Below are positions 24,360-34,802 of a DNA stretch of 64,000 nt, piece by piece (positions within the stretch are counted from its first letter, which is position 1; the number at the start of each line of letters is the position of its first letter). The notes under the pieces are model-generated. The model did no database searches, was not told the origin of the DNA, and worked only from the letters and a program-made list of their open reading frames with translations. The DNA is taken from positions 74,940,727 through 75,004,726 of the forward strand of contig BTPG01000006.1 in NCBI GenBank assembly GCA_036245525.1, in the 5' to 3' direction. The position numbers and the translations under genes were made by a program. Source of the DNA: Semisulcospira habei. Taxonomy: Eukaryota > Mollusca > Gastropoda > Semisulcospiridae.

Positions 24360-24827
24360 CTTACTTACTTACGCCTGTCACCCCTCCCAGGGTATAGGCC
24401 GTCGACGAGAGACCTCCAGAGACCTCCAGCGACTCCTGTCCTGTGCTTCTCCTTCGATTTTACTCCGGGTGGTTCCCATGGCCCTATTCTCTTGATGTCT
24501 GTTTGGAGGTCTCGACGCCAGGCGTTTCTCGGCCTGCCTCTTTTCCTCTTTCCCTGGGGGTTCCATGACAATGCCTGCCCAGTGATACTGGAAACTGGCT
24601 TTCTCAGACTGTGACCAATCCATCCCCATCTTCTTCGTCCAATTTCATTCTCTGCTGTTATCTGCTCTGTTCTCTCCCAGAGTCTGACGTTGCTGATCTT
24701 CTCTGGCCAGTGGATTTTCAAGATTCTTCTAAGGCAAATGTTTATGAAGATCTGTACTCTGTTGACTGTGGTTTTTGTCAACCTCCAAGTCTCTGCTCCA
24801 TATAGGAGAACTGCTTTTACGTTTGAG
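24360..24827 (-). mobile_element. RTE-like 3' fragment with 13-bp target-site duplication (RTE-C)
   Basis: The repeat gacaaacttccat occurs at 24347-24359 and 24828-24840, framing the insert. On the minus strand the ORF reads [12 protein letters not shown], then the [15 protein letters not shown] block and [14 protein letters not shown], ending GRGDRRK with a stop near 24365; the tail is a TAAG repeat. This is the C-terminal region of an RTE-like protein from a different family than RTE-A and RTE-B. Only about 155 codons are present; endonuclease and palm are missing. Confidence 0.9.
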
Positions 24828-25208
24828 GACAAACTTCCATGATCACCGCATACTTTCGTGATCTTCATAAAAGCAACACAAAGGACAATAAGATGCTTAT
24901 TTTTTTGTGGTGGTTACGTGAAGTGAGTTTACGTTACAATCACAAAAAAAGATAATTAGCTCATTGTCCTCTCTTGCTCACTTTAACCCCTTCACTGTTG
25001 GTTATTGCTGGTTATCTCCTTGCACCTTACAAGTAGTCACACTTTAGGTCTTGACTAACGTAACAGTGACATGAAGTCTGCATCACCGAAAAGCACAAAT
25101 GCATTTCTCCATCATCGCGTCATTTCTCTTTTTCTTAAACAACTTCCCTGAAACTTCGTCGCAACTGGCTGCTCCATCTGAACTCATGCATCACATTTTT
25201 TTCTTTAC

Positions 25209-25239
25209 ACTTGGCTGTCAGTATCGTTGTTTTTTTTTT

Positions 25240-25277
<38 letters not shown>

Positions 25278-25335
25278 TCGAGATGATTCCGCAGGAATCA
25301 TCGCGACGAAAAAACGCTGAGAGTCAAAGGGTTAA
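25209..25335. mobile_element. HP-C element with a poly-T expansion in one arm, TTAA at right end
   Basis: The right end reads gagtcaaagggttaa and the core gatgattccgcaggaatcat is intact. On the left, cttggctgtcagtatcg is followed by ~50 T with single G interruptions (25225-25276), where other copies have a short T run. Confidence 0.82.
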
Positions 25336-25344
25336 CGATGTGTG

Positions 25345-25397
25345 AGTGCTGGTGTGTGATTTGGAACTTACGACTCGCAATCACAGACCAGCAAAAA
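25345..25397. repeat. HP-B hairpin, shortened
   Basis: gtgctggtgtgtgatttgga on the left, tcacagaccagc on the right; the right inner arm is deleted. Confidence 0.7.
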
Positions 25398-25722
25398 CAT
25401 ACCCCGGCTGGGCCGCATGGTCAAACAATCAGACAGCATGCAGCTCTCCATACCGTCACCAAAGACTACGTGCAAGTACCGCGACGTCACAGCACCAACA
25501 TCCACGCACATTTCTACGTTCTTTTAACATCTATGCATCATGCATATATCCGCTCTCTATACATCCTTGAACCAAGCATCAATTCACCTTCTTCATACAC
25601 AAGCATGTAACCTCTCTGGGTTGTACATTTCGTTTGGACGTAAAATGCGTGACAAGTTCTCCACGAACACGGAAAGGATATTTCAAGTATGTTTACTAAT
25701 ACTAAAGAAGGAAACGCAAAAT

Positions 25723-25800
25723 AATGTGTGCTGGTGTGTGATTTTGGACCTTACAGCCGAAGGCCGTAAGGTCCAAAATCACACACCAGCACACACATTG
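25723..25800. repeat. HP-B palindrome, near-perfect
   Basis: gtgtgattttggaccttac on the left and gtaaggtccaaaatcacac on the right are exact complements around cagccgaaggcc. The ends are gtgtgctg and cagcacac. Confidence 0.92.
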
Positions 25801-26045
25801 AGGAGCTCTTCATCCAATGAACTCTTCATCCAATTCCTTCCATCTGCACAAGAAAAGAGCCGCAAGGTCCCATAGAGAAAACTGTGCCTTTACACAGCTG
25901 AGACTACCTTAAAACTCCGATTAAGAAAGTTCTCCAGGTTACAGTCTACGACTGATCATGCGGAACTCACTGGAGGGAGCCTATTACAGGAAGCAATGGA
26001 GATTTACAGATTCTATCCCGTGAATTTACGCATACCTTCGCGTAC

Positions 26046-26109
26046 AGGTTATCTCCCTCAATTCGCAACTGCTGATCAGCGGTAGATATCGAGGGAGATG
26101 AGAAGTGTG
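26046..26109. repeat. HP-F hairpin
   Basis: aggttatctccctcaattcg and tatcgagggagatg around the palindrome gctgatcagc. The right end lacks the usual acaacc. Confidence 0.75.
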
Positions 26110-26511
26110 ACCCCGACGCTGTGCTTCAGCTGCAAACAACGGACAATGCTGGTATCTGGTATACAAGTCTGATGTATGTCATCTTGAAGTTTGACCTGAA
26201 GACAACTTCAAGAATCGTTGAAATAAACGTGCGCATACCCGAAGTAGACCCCGTGTTCAATTCAAGCACGGGTGCCAAAATAATCGTCAATTTGTTGTTG
26301 CTGCTGGCAGCTGCTGTTGTTTTCTGTTTTGTCGTTATGTCTTGTTTCTTTCTGTTCGTTTAAAAAAATTTTTTTAATCTTTTGTTGTTGCTTGCTAGGT
26401 TTTGTTTGTTTCTTTGTTTTTTCAGGGGCTGCGTTGACGGACACACACACTGCGTCTGGACTACCTGGTGTTTCACTTCATTAAGGGACCCCCTTGTACC
26501 ACAGATAAAAC

Positions 26512-26620
26512 CCATTACGCGAAAGATCCTAGCCCGACGTCAGCGGCAGTAGGCCCGCGCACAGCCGTGCGCGGGCCCACTGCGGCCGACGTCGGCTCGA
26601 GGATCTTTTACTTACTGGGA
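26512..26620. repeat. HP-E palindrome
   Basis: gcccgacgtcagcggcagta and its near-complement cactgcggccgacgtcgg flank cccgcgcacagccgtgcgcggg. Outer ends are cccattacgcgaaagatcct and aggatcttttacttactggg. GC-rich against an AT-leaning background. Confidence 0.88.
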
Positions 26621-26862
26621 AGTTTTCGACGATCCGCGCACCTAAATATCTTTGGGTCGGCAGCTTTAAAAAGAATAATTAATGGGACATCTAAGTGCAG
26701 GTGAGCTCGCACTGAAGGCCGAAGGTCGACACCGTCACATCAGGCGAGTGATTGACTACCATCCATCTCTACAGTTGACAGTTTTAATTTAGTCGGTATT
26801 AAAAGCTGGGCGGCAGGGTAGAGAAAGGGGGTAGAAATAGACAAAAAGAACGAGAGAGACAA

Positions 26863-26992
26863 ATCTGACATAATTTGGCAAAAGCCGGGATGTCCATTTT
26901 TCGAGAAATGCGAGATTTTCATTGTATAGCAATGAAAATCTCGCTTTTCTAAAAAATGGACATAGCAGCTTTTCCCAAATAACGTTAGACTG
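26863..26992. repeat. HP-K long hairpin (~130 bp)
   Basis: Inner arms gcgagattttcattgta and caatgaaaatctcgc are well matched; the pairing extends through tgtccattttt/aaaaatggaca and ttggcaaaagc/gcttttcccaa to the outer tctgacataa/ttacgttagac-like ends. Confidence 0.85.
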
Positions 26993-27031
26993 ATGCTGTA
27001 TTACCAACAGATGATTTTTGATTCAGCAAAA

Positions 27032-27103
27032 CATGTGCTGGTTTGTGATTTTTTACCTTACGGTTTCAGCTTTAAAGAAAAAATTGTCCGACCAGCACAC
27101 AAA
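27032..27103. repeat. HP-B hairpin, degenerate
   Basis: tgtgctggtttgtgattttt and ccgaccagcacac are kept at the ends; the middle is diverged. Confidence 0.7.
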
Positions 27104-27298
27104 TTGCGGTTATTGTAATTTCAGAGCTATGCTATTTTGTCATGCTCTTTTCGTCCCGATCTTGCCCTTAGTCGACGCAAAGACAGCAGGAAACAAGGCT
27201 TGCGCCTGGAACCTCCGTATTACCCCTCATTCTCCCACGTTCACAGTTCAAAGACAGTTTTGTCACTCTGATCATAGAGAGGAAGAGAAAAAAAAAAC

Positions 27299-27362
27299 AA
27301 CACTGGTTATCTCCTTCGATTTGCTACCGCTCAGCAGTAGTGAACTGAATGAGACAACCGGT
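27299..27362. repeat. HP-F hairpin, degenerate
   Basis: cactggttatctccttcga on the left and gaatgagacaaccgg on the right, directly against the (GA)n tract. Confidence 0.7.
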
Positions 27363-27480
<118 letters not shown>

Positions 27481-27607
27481 CTAACAAACGTACAAAATTA
27501 AAGACAACAGTTTCTGTGTGCAAAAAGATGCAACTGTCGGTTTGACACATGCTTGACAACAAATGGTCATGCGGTCACATACACACGCAAAGCGCAAGAC
27601 AAATTAT

Positions 27608-27722
27608 AGTATTCAAACCAAGGGGAAATCACAGCGCTGGACAGACAACAGTTAGATCCCCTGCCCTAACTGATCTAACTGTTGTCTGTCCAGCGCTGTG
27701 ATTTCCCCTTGGTTTGAATACT
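27608..27722. repeat. HP-L perfect 51-bp inverted repeat
   Basis: Arms 27608-27658 and 27672-27722 are exact complements over all 51 bases by my reading, with a 13-base spacer. They begin agtattcaaaccaagg and end gttagatc. No TTAA or other terminal duplication is seen, and no second copy occurs in the window. Confidence 0.95.
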
Positions 27723-28131
27723 GACAATTCTGCCAGCGCTAGCCTCACCTATCTGGTTTGTGAGTAGCAAGACAAATTGTCCTCCCGCTGTTGGCAAGGA
27801 GAGCTTAAAGCGTCGAGCGTCACTAAAGGAAAAGACCGTAATCCACTTTGAAACCACAAAACTAAAGCATTAATTTTGAAATTTCTTGCGACAAAGACAA
27901 AAACGCATACCATAAACAAACGGTACATTAAACTATGTTACGATATCGTTTCACCTTTCTGAAATTGTCGGCCGGCGTCTAGAAAGTATTGCGCTTTGAA
28001 AAGACACCCGACTTCGACTGGAAACAGCTTCAAACCGTTAAAACTGATGATTATGCATTTTTAAAAATATTTTTTAATAACTTATCACACATTGACAAAA
28101 TAAAAGCCACCCTAAGTTTTAAAATTGAAAA

Positions 28132-28133
<2 letters not shown>

Positions 28134-28198
<65 letters not shown>
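28134..28198. repeat. (CA)n microsatellite
   Basis: About 65 bp of pure CA. Confidence 0.98.
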
Positions 28199-28202
<4 letters not shown>

Positions 28203-28465
28203 AAAAATCGACTCCCATGCGCCATTATTTCTATTAAGATTTAAACAATAAACACCAAAACCTGCAAAATAAATGGATTGACATCTTTTCATATATTTCT
28301 CCCAGAGAGGACAAGACAAGATGGGAATACGCAAGTTTCATGGCGTGTTATGTTCGCCACTACCTCTGTAATGCAGATCACATACGTGTCATGTTCAGCA
28401 TCGAAGTGTACTTGTGTAATCACCGAGTGAATCTTAGTCGCATGCTCGGCGTTAAACCCTGATAA

Positions 28466-28544
28466 TTAACCCTTTGAGTCTCGTTAGCGGTTTTAGCAGG
28501 AATCCTCGCGACTAAAACCGCTACCGACACGCAAAGTACTCCCG
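28466..28544. mobile_element. HP-C element with left inner arm lost
   Basis: Starts ttaaccctttgagtctcg, with tagcggttttagcaggaat against ctcgcgactaaaaccgctac. The right end has decayed to gcaaagtactcc. Confidence 0.75.
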
Positions 28545-28737
28545 CATGCGATACGGGTTGTCTTTAAAGAGATGTTTTGTGTCCTACTATACACAATGTA
28601 TTTCCTACTGCTGATACACAGCCTTAGTAGACGCCTCTTGCAGTTAACATTTATATAGTGAATTGTGCTGAATCGACACGACAGAAAATGACACACGAAC
28701 TATCAAAATCAATATACGTGTGGCCTGTAATTTATAG

Positions 28738-29190
28738 ATGCAGAAATCACGCTATTCTGCCTTCAGCTATGTAAAACACACTGCATATTGTCAATTATTT
28801 AGTCGTATACTTACTTGGAGCTGGTCTCTTCTGGACCGCGACAACCCTCAACCCTTGAAAAGACGTGGAACGGAACCTGATGATCCTGACGTTTTTCACA
28901 GTGTCCTGGCGTCTGTAGTAAAAACTCTTCCCTCTTTCCAGCAACATTGTGATTTGTTTTTGCGGAACGAATTATTACAGATAAACAATCTTACAGATAA
29001 ACAGCAGTCACGAATACAGAAGCCTATGTGCGGCTCCTTTAATGGGAATATCAATGATAACTGCAAACATTTTTCTTATATGTTTTCTTCAAAAAGTCGA
29101 GATTGTCAAACAAGCGAAAAACACGCAGGGGATAGGATATATACAATCGGCTTACTTCCAATGCACAAGATACCTCTAAAGTCCGCTTGA
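28738..29190 (+). other. Unassigned 150-codon ATG open frame
   Basis: The longest open frame not explained by a repeat. It starts with ATG and has ordinary composition (…LLDRDNPQPLKRRGTEPDDP…) but no motif, signal peptide or family I recognise. The codon pattern is not convincing and splice sites cannot be assigned. Probably chance or a decayed repeat; listed so it can be tested against transcripts. Confidence 0.12.
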
Positions 29191-29326
29191 TCTGAATAAC
29201 ATTTGATCTGGCAATGCAGTCAGTCATACAGATGTCGTCTGTCCAAATGAGAGAAACGTGCTCGTCTCCGCTCCGACGTGTCTCACGCCCACAAAATATC
29301 TGAAGTCATAAAGTCTTCGACTAAAC

Positions 29327-29391
29327 CTCATGTTCATGCGGCCATCGGTACTGTTTACCCTACCGGTGGCTGCATGCAAATGGTGGTTAAA
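29327..29391. mobile_element. HP-H element, degenerate
   Basis: catgcggccatcggtactgt and taccggtggctgcatgcaaa pair imperfectly, ending tggtggttaa. The left TTAA is not visible. Confidence 0.7.
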
Positions 29392-29612
29392 CTGCGTAGA
29401 CGATGTCGATAAGTCAAGGGCAGGCCTTTACCTTGCACGCCGTCAGCGGAAAGAGAAGTGTGCAAGATCCTTCGAGGCAAAAACGTTAATGACGTTTGGC
29501 ACAATCACAAACTTCCTCTCCTGTTTAATCGGAGACAACTGGCGCCGCGCGACGCTCAATGGCGCAAACGAACGCGGGACTGAAGAAAACGTTCACGAGT
29601 GAGTGTGATCCC

Positions 29613-29682
29613 TTAACCCCCTCGTGTATGCTGCCACCGGTACTGTAAACAGTACCGGTGGCTGCATGGACAAGGGGGTTAA
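29613..29682. mobile_element. HP-H element, TTAA at both ends (70 bp)
   Basis: Termini ttaaccccctcg and aagggggttaa with a stem gccaccggtactg/cagtaccggtggc and a taaa loop. Almost the whole element is palindrome. Confidence 0.92.
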
Positions 29683-29689
29683 CCTTGTT

Positions 29690-30500
29690 TTTTTTAAATA
29701 ACATATTTTATGGACACTCGCAAACTCCCAAAAATGTCGCGATCCCTTCTTTAATGCCATTTTTTAATAAATCACAATCTCACAACTTATGCGCTGTTAA
29801 ATAGACCAGTAAATTAATACCAGTACATCGCTGTTTATAAAATCTGAAAATGACGTCGCACTGTCATACCAGGAAAAAAATACCCCTGGATCAAAGAGAC
29901 AAAGTTGTATGTCATTTTGAACGTGAAAAAAAAAAGGCAATTCATCCACAGAAGTAAATGTGTACAAAAGAAATACGTTCAGTGGCACAATAATAACCAA
30001 CATTCTTTTAAATTAAACAAATCTCAAATGTTTACTCCCTCACTTTTCAAATTTACGAAAACTGACGTTGCAGGCGCTCAATACTCAGAAAACACACCGC
30101 TCACACTGCGTTCAATAATACAAAGATGACAACGCTCGCTGTCTCACAGAGCAAACGAAACTTGAACTGAGGTTTCTCGAACAATATCACACACAAAACA
30201 GCTACGACGACCAACTGCGTCGAACGATTTCAAACACAAAACAGCTGAGACGGACAACTGCGTGCCCCTGGCTGACTTGGGGACTAACGGAGCGGTGGCG
30301 ACCCTAAGCAACTTCACCCGACGAGGACAAACACAGTTGTGCGTGAAGTCTGAGCCGTAGGGTTGCTGAGCCAAGGTAAGAGGCAAGAGGCAAGCGCCTC
30401 TAGCCGCTGGCCGTTGCAGACCAAATCCTCCATGACCCCCTCTGTCTGAGAATATAGCTCCTAGACAAGGCAGAGTAGTCTAGCACAGCAAAGAAATGAC
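29690..30500. other. No gene seen
   Basis: AT-rich, then a short repeated phrase (acacaaaacagctacgacga near 30190 and a relative near 30235). No credible coding frame. Confidence 0.4.
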
Positions 30501-30510
30501 GAGCTAAGCA

Positions 30511-30550
30511 AATGGTGTGGACTCTCATGAGACTCTATGCCTATTGCAGA
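30511..30550. repeat. HP-A remnant
   Basis: gactctcatgagactctatgcc with an attgcag end; first and last arms fused with the centre missing. Confidence 0.5.
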
Positions 30551-30594
30551 TATAAGGGTCAAAATGAGTACTTGCAACAAGAAGAAAGTGTGTG

Positions 30595-31208
30595 TGTGTG
30601 GGGGGGGGGGGGGAGGGTTGGGGTGGTGTTGAGGGGTGAGAGATAAAATGGTTAAAGGCACGAAGGTGGGGAGAAACACAGCTGCATAGGTGGTTATTCC
30701 ACATGATACCCGCAGCAGAGGGACACCAGTGCAAAATGCTAATGTGAATCAGTACTTGCCAGCCCACGAGGCTACGTGTCGTTTATGGGTAGGGGACTTC
30801 GCAGATAGATGAGTAATTCTTACTAACAACGGGTGTGAAACGGAGAAAAGAATTGTGTGTGTGTAGAAGGAAGAAAAAAGAGGTGGGGGTGGGGGTGGGG
30901 GGTGGGGGGGGGTGGGGGGGGGGTTGCGGGAGAGGGGGGGGGGGGGCGCTGGGTTGCTTATGGGGTGGGGAAGAGGGGGGGGGAGGAGAGGGGGGGGGGG
31001 GAAAGCATATACCTTAACTGTCTACCCCAACGAGTGGCTCGGGGGCCCAATAAAAAAAAAAAACTCTCACAAAAACTGCACATGAAATGTGTCAATGATA
31101 TGAATTTCACAGCAGTTCAACTAAACAAGTGTATTCAAGTTTGGGGGGGGGGGGGGGTAAGGGTACAGTATACAAGAAAGCGGCTGGGAGGGGGGGGGGG
31201 GGGAGAGG
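30595..31208. repeat. Cluster of G-rich tracts
   Basis: G runs at 30600-30625, 30883-31008 and 31142-31205 with T or A interruptions (for example ggggtgggggtgggg). The plus strand could form several G-quadruplexes. Frames across them encode Gly runs and are artefacts. Confidence 0.9.
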
Positions 31209-31326
31209 GTTGACACTTTAGAGAACGATACGATCATGTTTGTTCGTTACGCAGGCAAACTTCAGTCAATACATACAAATCTCCGCAAATACGATGGGCG
31301 GCACAACCAAAATTAAATCAAACTTT

Positions 31327-31396
31327 GTGTGAGGGTCTGTGATTTTGGACCGTATGACCAGAGGCGGTAAGGTCCACAATCACAGACCAGCACACT
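31327..31396. repeat. HP-B hairpin
   Basis: tctgtgattttggaccgtat and ggtaaggtccacaatcacag around gaccagaggc; ends tgtgag and cagcaca. Confidence 0.85.
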
Positions 31397-31496
31397 AACA
31401 TGCACAGAGAGGAACATTTCACAGTTTCTGAGGTGGGAGGAAGTATATATCCGAAAGTAAGAAAGACAAAATATGTAAGGAACAAATACCGAGTAG

Positions 31497-31587
31497 TTAA
31501 CCAATAAGCAAATGGGCGTCAGGCCAATATCGGCATAGTTGGCCTGCGCAAAGTCCACGTCGCCCCGAGGACCTGTTGTGCACTGGG
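31497..31587. repeat. HP-E remnant next to TTAA
   Basis: ccaataagcaaatgggcgtc, then gcatagttggcctgcgc, and a right end cgaggacctg with cactggg. The right inner arm is missing. Confidence 0.5.
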
Positions 31588-32048
31588 TACAGAGACGGGA
31601 GGTGACAGACATTCGATTCAATTACATTGGAGTTGATCGTTGCCTCCGAAACTGACAAATGATCGCAAACACGTTAAAAAAAACCCAAGAGTGATAAGAT
31701 CGGCCTGCGAAATTGTTTTATTAAGTCACACTACGTCATCTGCCGCTAGCTATACGGGGACCCAAATTTTTTTTAAAAAAACGCCTACAAGTAATTGAAT
31801 AGCTGAGGGGGAAAAATGATCCGTTTCTGAATTTTATTGCTCATGTGTGACTCAACCACATGCAACTAAAAAGTACTATGCCTGCAAAGTTAAGGAAAAA
31901 CAATAAGGCCCATGACTGTATGAATGAATTCCATACTCTTGACTCAGACACGTGAAACTAGTGCAAAGTCGCTACCGACAGCCAAAGGGTTGACCCACAG
32001 CCACTAAGCTGTTGTGTAAAAGCTAAGCCAACATACCTCTTGTTCAGT

Positions 32049-32114
32049 AACTCACTCGTGACGTGCTGCAGCATCCGGATGCGTATCCTGACGCAGCGCG
32101 TCTCGAATGAGTTC
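32049..32114. repeat. HP-G hairpin, degenerate
   Basis: actcactcgtgacgtgctgc and cgcgtctcgaatgagttc pair imperfectly around catccggatgcg. It abuts the HP-C element at 32111-32207. Confidence 0.78.
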
Positions 32115-32207
32115 ACCCTTAGGCAGTCGGTAGCGCTTTTATTGTCGCGATGATTCCTGCCGGAATCATCGCGACAAAAAAAGCGCTACCGATTCCTAAG
32201 GGTTTGT
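32111..32207. mobile_element. HP-C element, near-perfect
   Basis: gtcgcgatgattcctgc and ggaatcatcgcgac form the core; ggtagcgctttt and aaaagcgctacc continue the stem. Ends are gttcacccttaggc and ctaagggtttgtgaac, so the TTAA has changed at both sides, apparently as a matched pair (gttcac/gtgaac). Confidence 0.87.
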
Positions 32208-32388
32208 GAACGTCCAATACGGGAAACTTGCACACGGTGAACATGACATCGGTCATCTGCAGGTCTTGGGACAAGGGGTTCAAAAACTGCTAAACTGAAA
32301 AGAAAGAGAGAAAAAAAAGGAGACGGGCGTCAAGGCGTCGCTATCGAGGAGCCCCTTTTACGCCGCAAAGAGCAAACTGGTGTAAACT

Positions 32389-32600
32389 TTAAGCCGTTCC
32401 CTGAGAAAAATCTAACAGCACCCAACTGCAAAATGCACAGATCCGCATGAGCCCCCGCAATGGCGGTGGCTCATGATGATCAACGCCTCTTGCTGACACC
32501 GCTTTGTATCCATATTTCTTGGACGGTTGGTGATCCTTGATGTTGATTTTACTATGACATTAAAAACACAATTTATGTGCAACGGCAATGAATGGGTTAA
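32389..32600. mobile_element. HP-A in TTAA shell (212 bp)
   Basis: TTAA at 32389-32392 and 32597-32600, with ttaagccgttccctg and caatgaatgggttaa ends. Hairpin at 32425-32495 (gagcccccgcaatggcggtgg core). Confidence 0.82.
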
Positions 32601-32682
32601 GCCGTACGCACATACACAACTCACTAATACAAACAGCAAAAGACAAACTGACAGACATAAATGAACTTTAAACAGGTAGATT

Positions 32683-32731
32683 AACCCTTTGCGTGTCCGT
32701 GGCGGTTTTGTCGCGATGATTCCTAGGTTAA
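32683..32731. mobile_element. HP-C solo arm bounded by TTAA at both ends
   Basis: ttaaccctttgcgtgtccg, then the single arm ggttttgtcgcgatgattcc, then taggttaa. Only one half of the palindrome is present, yet both termini look like element ends. Confidence 0.8.
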
Positions 32732-33245
32732 TAATGATTACCCTTGAACTTTCACGGCCGAATAGTCCAACAAAACCTCATACATTAAATCAAACTCCAT
32801 CCAGCCGTCACCGTTAGAAACGGACGAGAGATTCAACTGGGGACAAGGCTGAAAAGACTGAAGGATGACAGGTATGTGTCGCTTACAGAGGGAAGTTGTC
32901 TTTAACTTGCGCAACTTGAGCAAAGGTCTACCTTTGAGCTTTTTTCGTCGAATGGACCATGAAAGCTCAAGGATATTTTCTGATGAAATCCCACCACCAC
33001 CAGGTTCACTTTCAGCGGAAGATAGATCAAATAAAGGACCCACGGCAGTCCTAAAAAGGCCGAAAGGAGGGCAGGTATGTGTGGTTCACTGAGCGATTCA
33101 TGCCGTATGAATGGACAACCGCAGCTTCTGTTTACTCTCCTTACTATACACTATCGCACGCAGGCACGTACGTCCGCTCCTTAGACCATCTTTCTCAACC
33201 TCCCCATCCAATTGGTGCACCAAAAGTATTTTTAAGCGTGCACGA

Positions 33246-33294
33246 TGTGCTGATCTGTGATTTTGGACCTTAGGTCCAAAATCACAGATCAGCT
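33246..33294. repeat. HP-B palindrome, short and perfect
   Basis: gctgatctgtgattttggacc and its exact complement flank the loop tta (first 20 bases: gctgatctgtgattttggac). The usual inner acggct stem is absent, so this is a shortened version. Confidence 0.9.
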
Positions 33295-33424
33295 TTTCAA
33301 TCATACAAATACCCATGTCATCTCATGGTCTAATCATAAATATTTCTCAACCTCCCCATTCAAAACGTACTCTAAATGTTTAAACAAGTTGTTACTATAA
33401 ATAGGTGCAACTCAACTCGAATGG

Positions 33425-33446
33425 GTGCTGGTCTGTGATCGTGGAC
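33425..33446. repeat. HP-B solo left arm
   Basis: gtgctggtctgtgatcgtgg without a partner. Confidence 0.55.
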
Positions 33447-33615
33447 AAAACATCCCAACCATCAAACAAAAATGTCTCCAGCTACATTCCAGCATGCTGG
33501 ATTCCACAAGTCCGTAAAATAGAAAAGTGACTGCCACGCGAGTAAAATGCAGGGGAATGAGGTGAACAGAGAAAGAAACGCGCTTCGGCACAAGGACAAA
33601 AAAAAAAGTTAACTG

Positions 33616-34172
33616 AGGAGTAGTCACTTTTTGAGTAATATTCTAAAATGGAAGGAAGCATCCAACAGAGAGAAGGATAAAACGCCAAGGAAAACACAAA
33701 GACAAAACAGAATGTACGGAAATATGAACCAGAAAGGAAGAAAACGCCAAGGAAAATATGATTTGTCTTTGCATTTTCCTTGGCGTTTTATCCTTCTCAC
33801 TGTTGAATATTTCTTTACATTGCAGAATGTTACTTAACCCGTATCATACTGAGGCTAAAAGCTTCAAATTTGTACGCTACCATAATGAAAACTAGATTAT
33901 AGTACTTACATATAAGGATAGAGACCAATGGCTTTAGTTCAAGGGTGGTGCCAGAATAGCTTGGCGCCTCTAGGCGCCAAGCCATTCTGGCACTACCCTT
34001 GAACCATTTTAGTCAAACTTATTTCACACACTGGTGTATTCCGAATGATAAGGGTTAAAAGACAGTACTATGTTTTGTCTTTGTATTTTCCTGGCAGTTA
34101 AAAAAAAAATTCCTTCTCTATGTTGGTTATTTCTTTGCATTCTAGAATGCTACATAAAAAGCGGCTACTCCA
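33616..34172. repeat. HP-M large inverted repeat, right arm duplicated
   Basis: The left arm (33616-33706, with gataaaacgccaaggaaaa) is inverted relative to two right arms. The first is 33761-33833 continuing after the HP-D insertion at about 34059-34069; the second is 34072-34172. The second, uninterrupted arm reads gaatgctacataaaaagcgg where the first is split by a TTAA element. Confidence 0.78.
33834..34058. mobile_element. HP-D element, TTAA at both ends (225 bp)
   Basis: Starts ttaacccgtatcatactgag and ends gaatgataagggttaa. The core 33929-34011 has ggtggtgccagaatagcttg, gcgcctctaggcgc and the complementary right arm. It lies inside the HP-M right arm, and the neighbouring arm supplies a pre-insertion version of the site. 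Confidence 0.9.
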
Positions 34173-34378
34173 CAAGCATCCTCTGTCAATATCATGTGGT
34201 CAGTTTTATTCTTGAGCTGGCAGAACTTCAAAACTTGCGAAGCATCAGGAAGACAGGACCCACCATGTCAATGTCCCCGCTGGACTATACGACGATGCGC
34301 TAATCCTACGTCAATAGGGTTGTTTCCTTGTCTTTAGCTGCCATTGATCGTCGGCTGTTTCATCTTCGCACTCCTACG

Positions 34379-34595
34379 TTAAACCCCTTCGCTGCCAGTG
34401 GTCGCAGATCGTGTGCCTCAAGATCTTTGTTAATTCAACCCCAAAGAGCCCCCGCCGTCAAAGGTGTATGAGCACAAAGTGGTGTCTGCACACGGCATAG
34501 ATCCTCTCGAGTCCCCGCACCTGCGGGGGCTCATGGGGATCTATGTCTCTTGCACTTGAATCTTGATCACGTTTTCTCGGTAGTTGAAGGGTTAA
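34379..34595. mobile_element. HP-A in TTAA shell (217 bp)
   Basis: TTAA at 34379-34382 and 34592-34595; termini ttaaaccccttcgctgcc and ggtagttgaagggttaa. Hairpin at 34488-34554 with gtccccgcacctgcggggg. Length and termini match the copy at 37279, defining the family. Confidence 0.92.
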
Positions 34596-34639
34596 GGCCA
34601 AAATCCGTACGTCCTTTACGCATCCCAACGCGACTCAAA

Positions 34640-34657
34640 CCCCCCCCCCCCCCCCCC

Positions 34658-34686
<29 letters not shown>
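34640..34686. repeat. Poly-C / poly-A tract
   Basis: About 18 C directly followed by about 29 A. Confidence 0.97.
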
Positions 34687-34688
<2 letters not shown>

Positions 34689-34802
34689 TGATATCCCATT
34701 ATTTACATCGAGTATGCGAATCCATTTGTGCTATCGGCACGCTGAATGGGGGGAAAAGAAAAAAAAAAACGCACTTTGTTTGAAAATGGCACTGGAGCTT
34801 GA

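Noticed and set aside
32738..33084. ~110-codon minus-strand open frame between hairpins
   Set aside because: No motif, no start ATG in good context and no clear splice sites; could be a decayed repeat interior.
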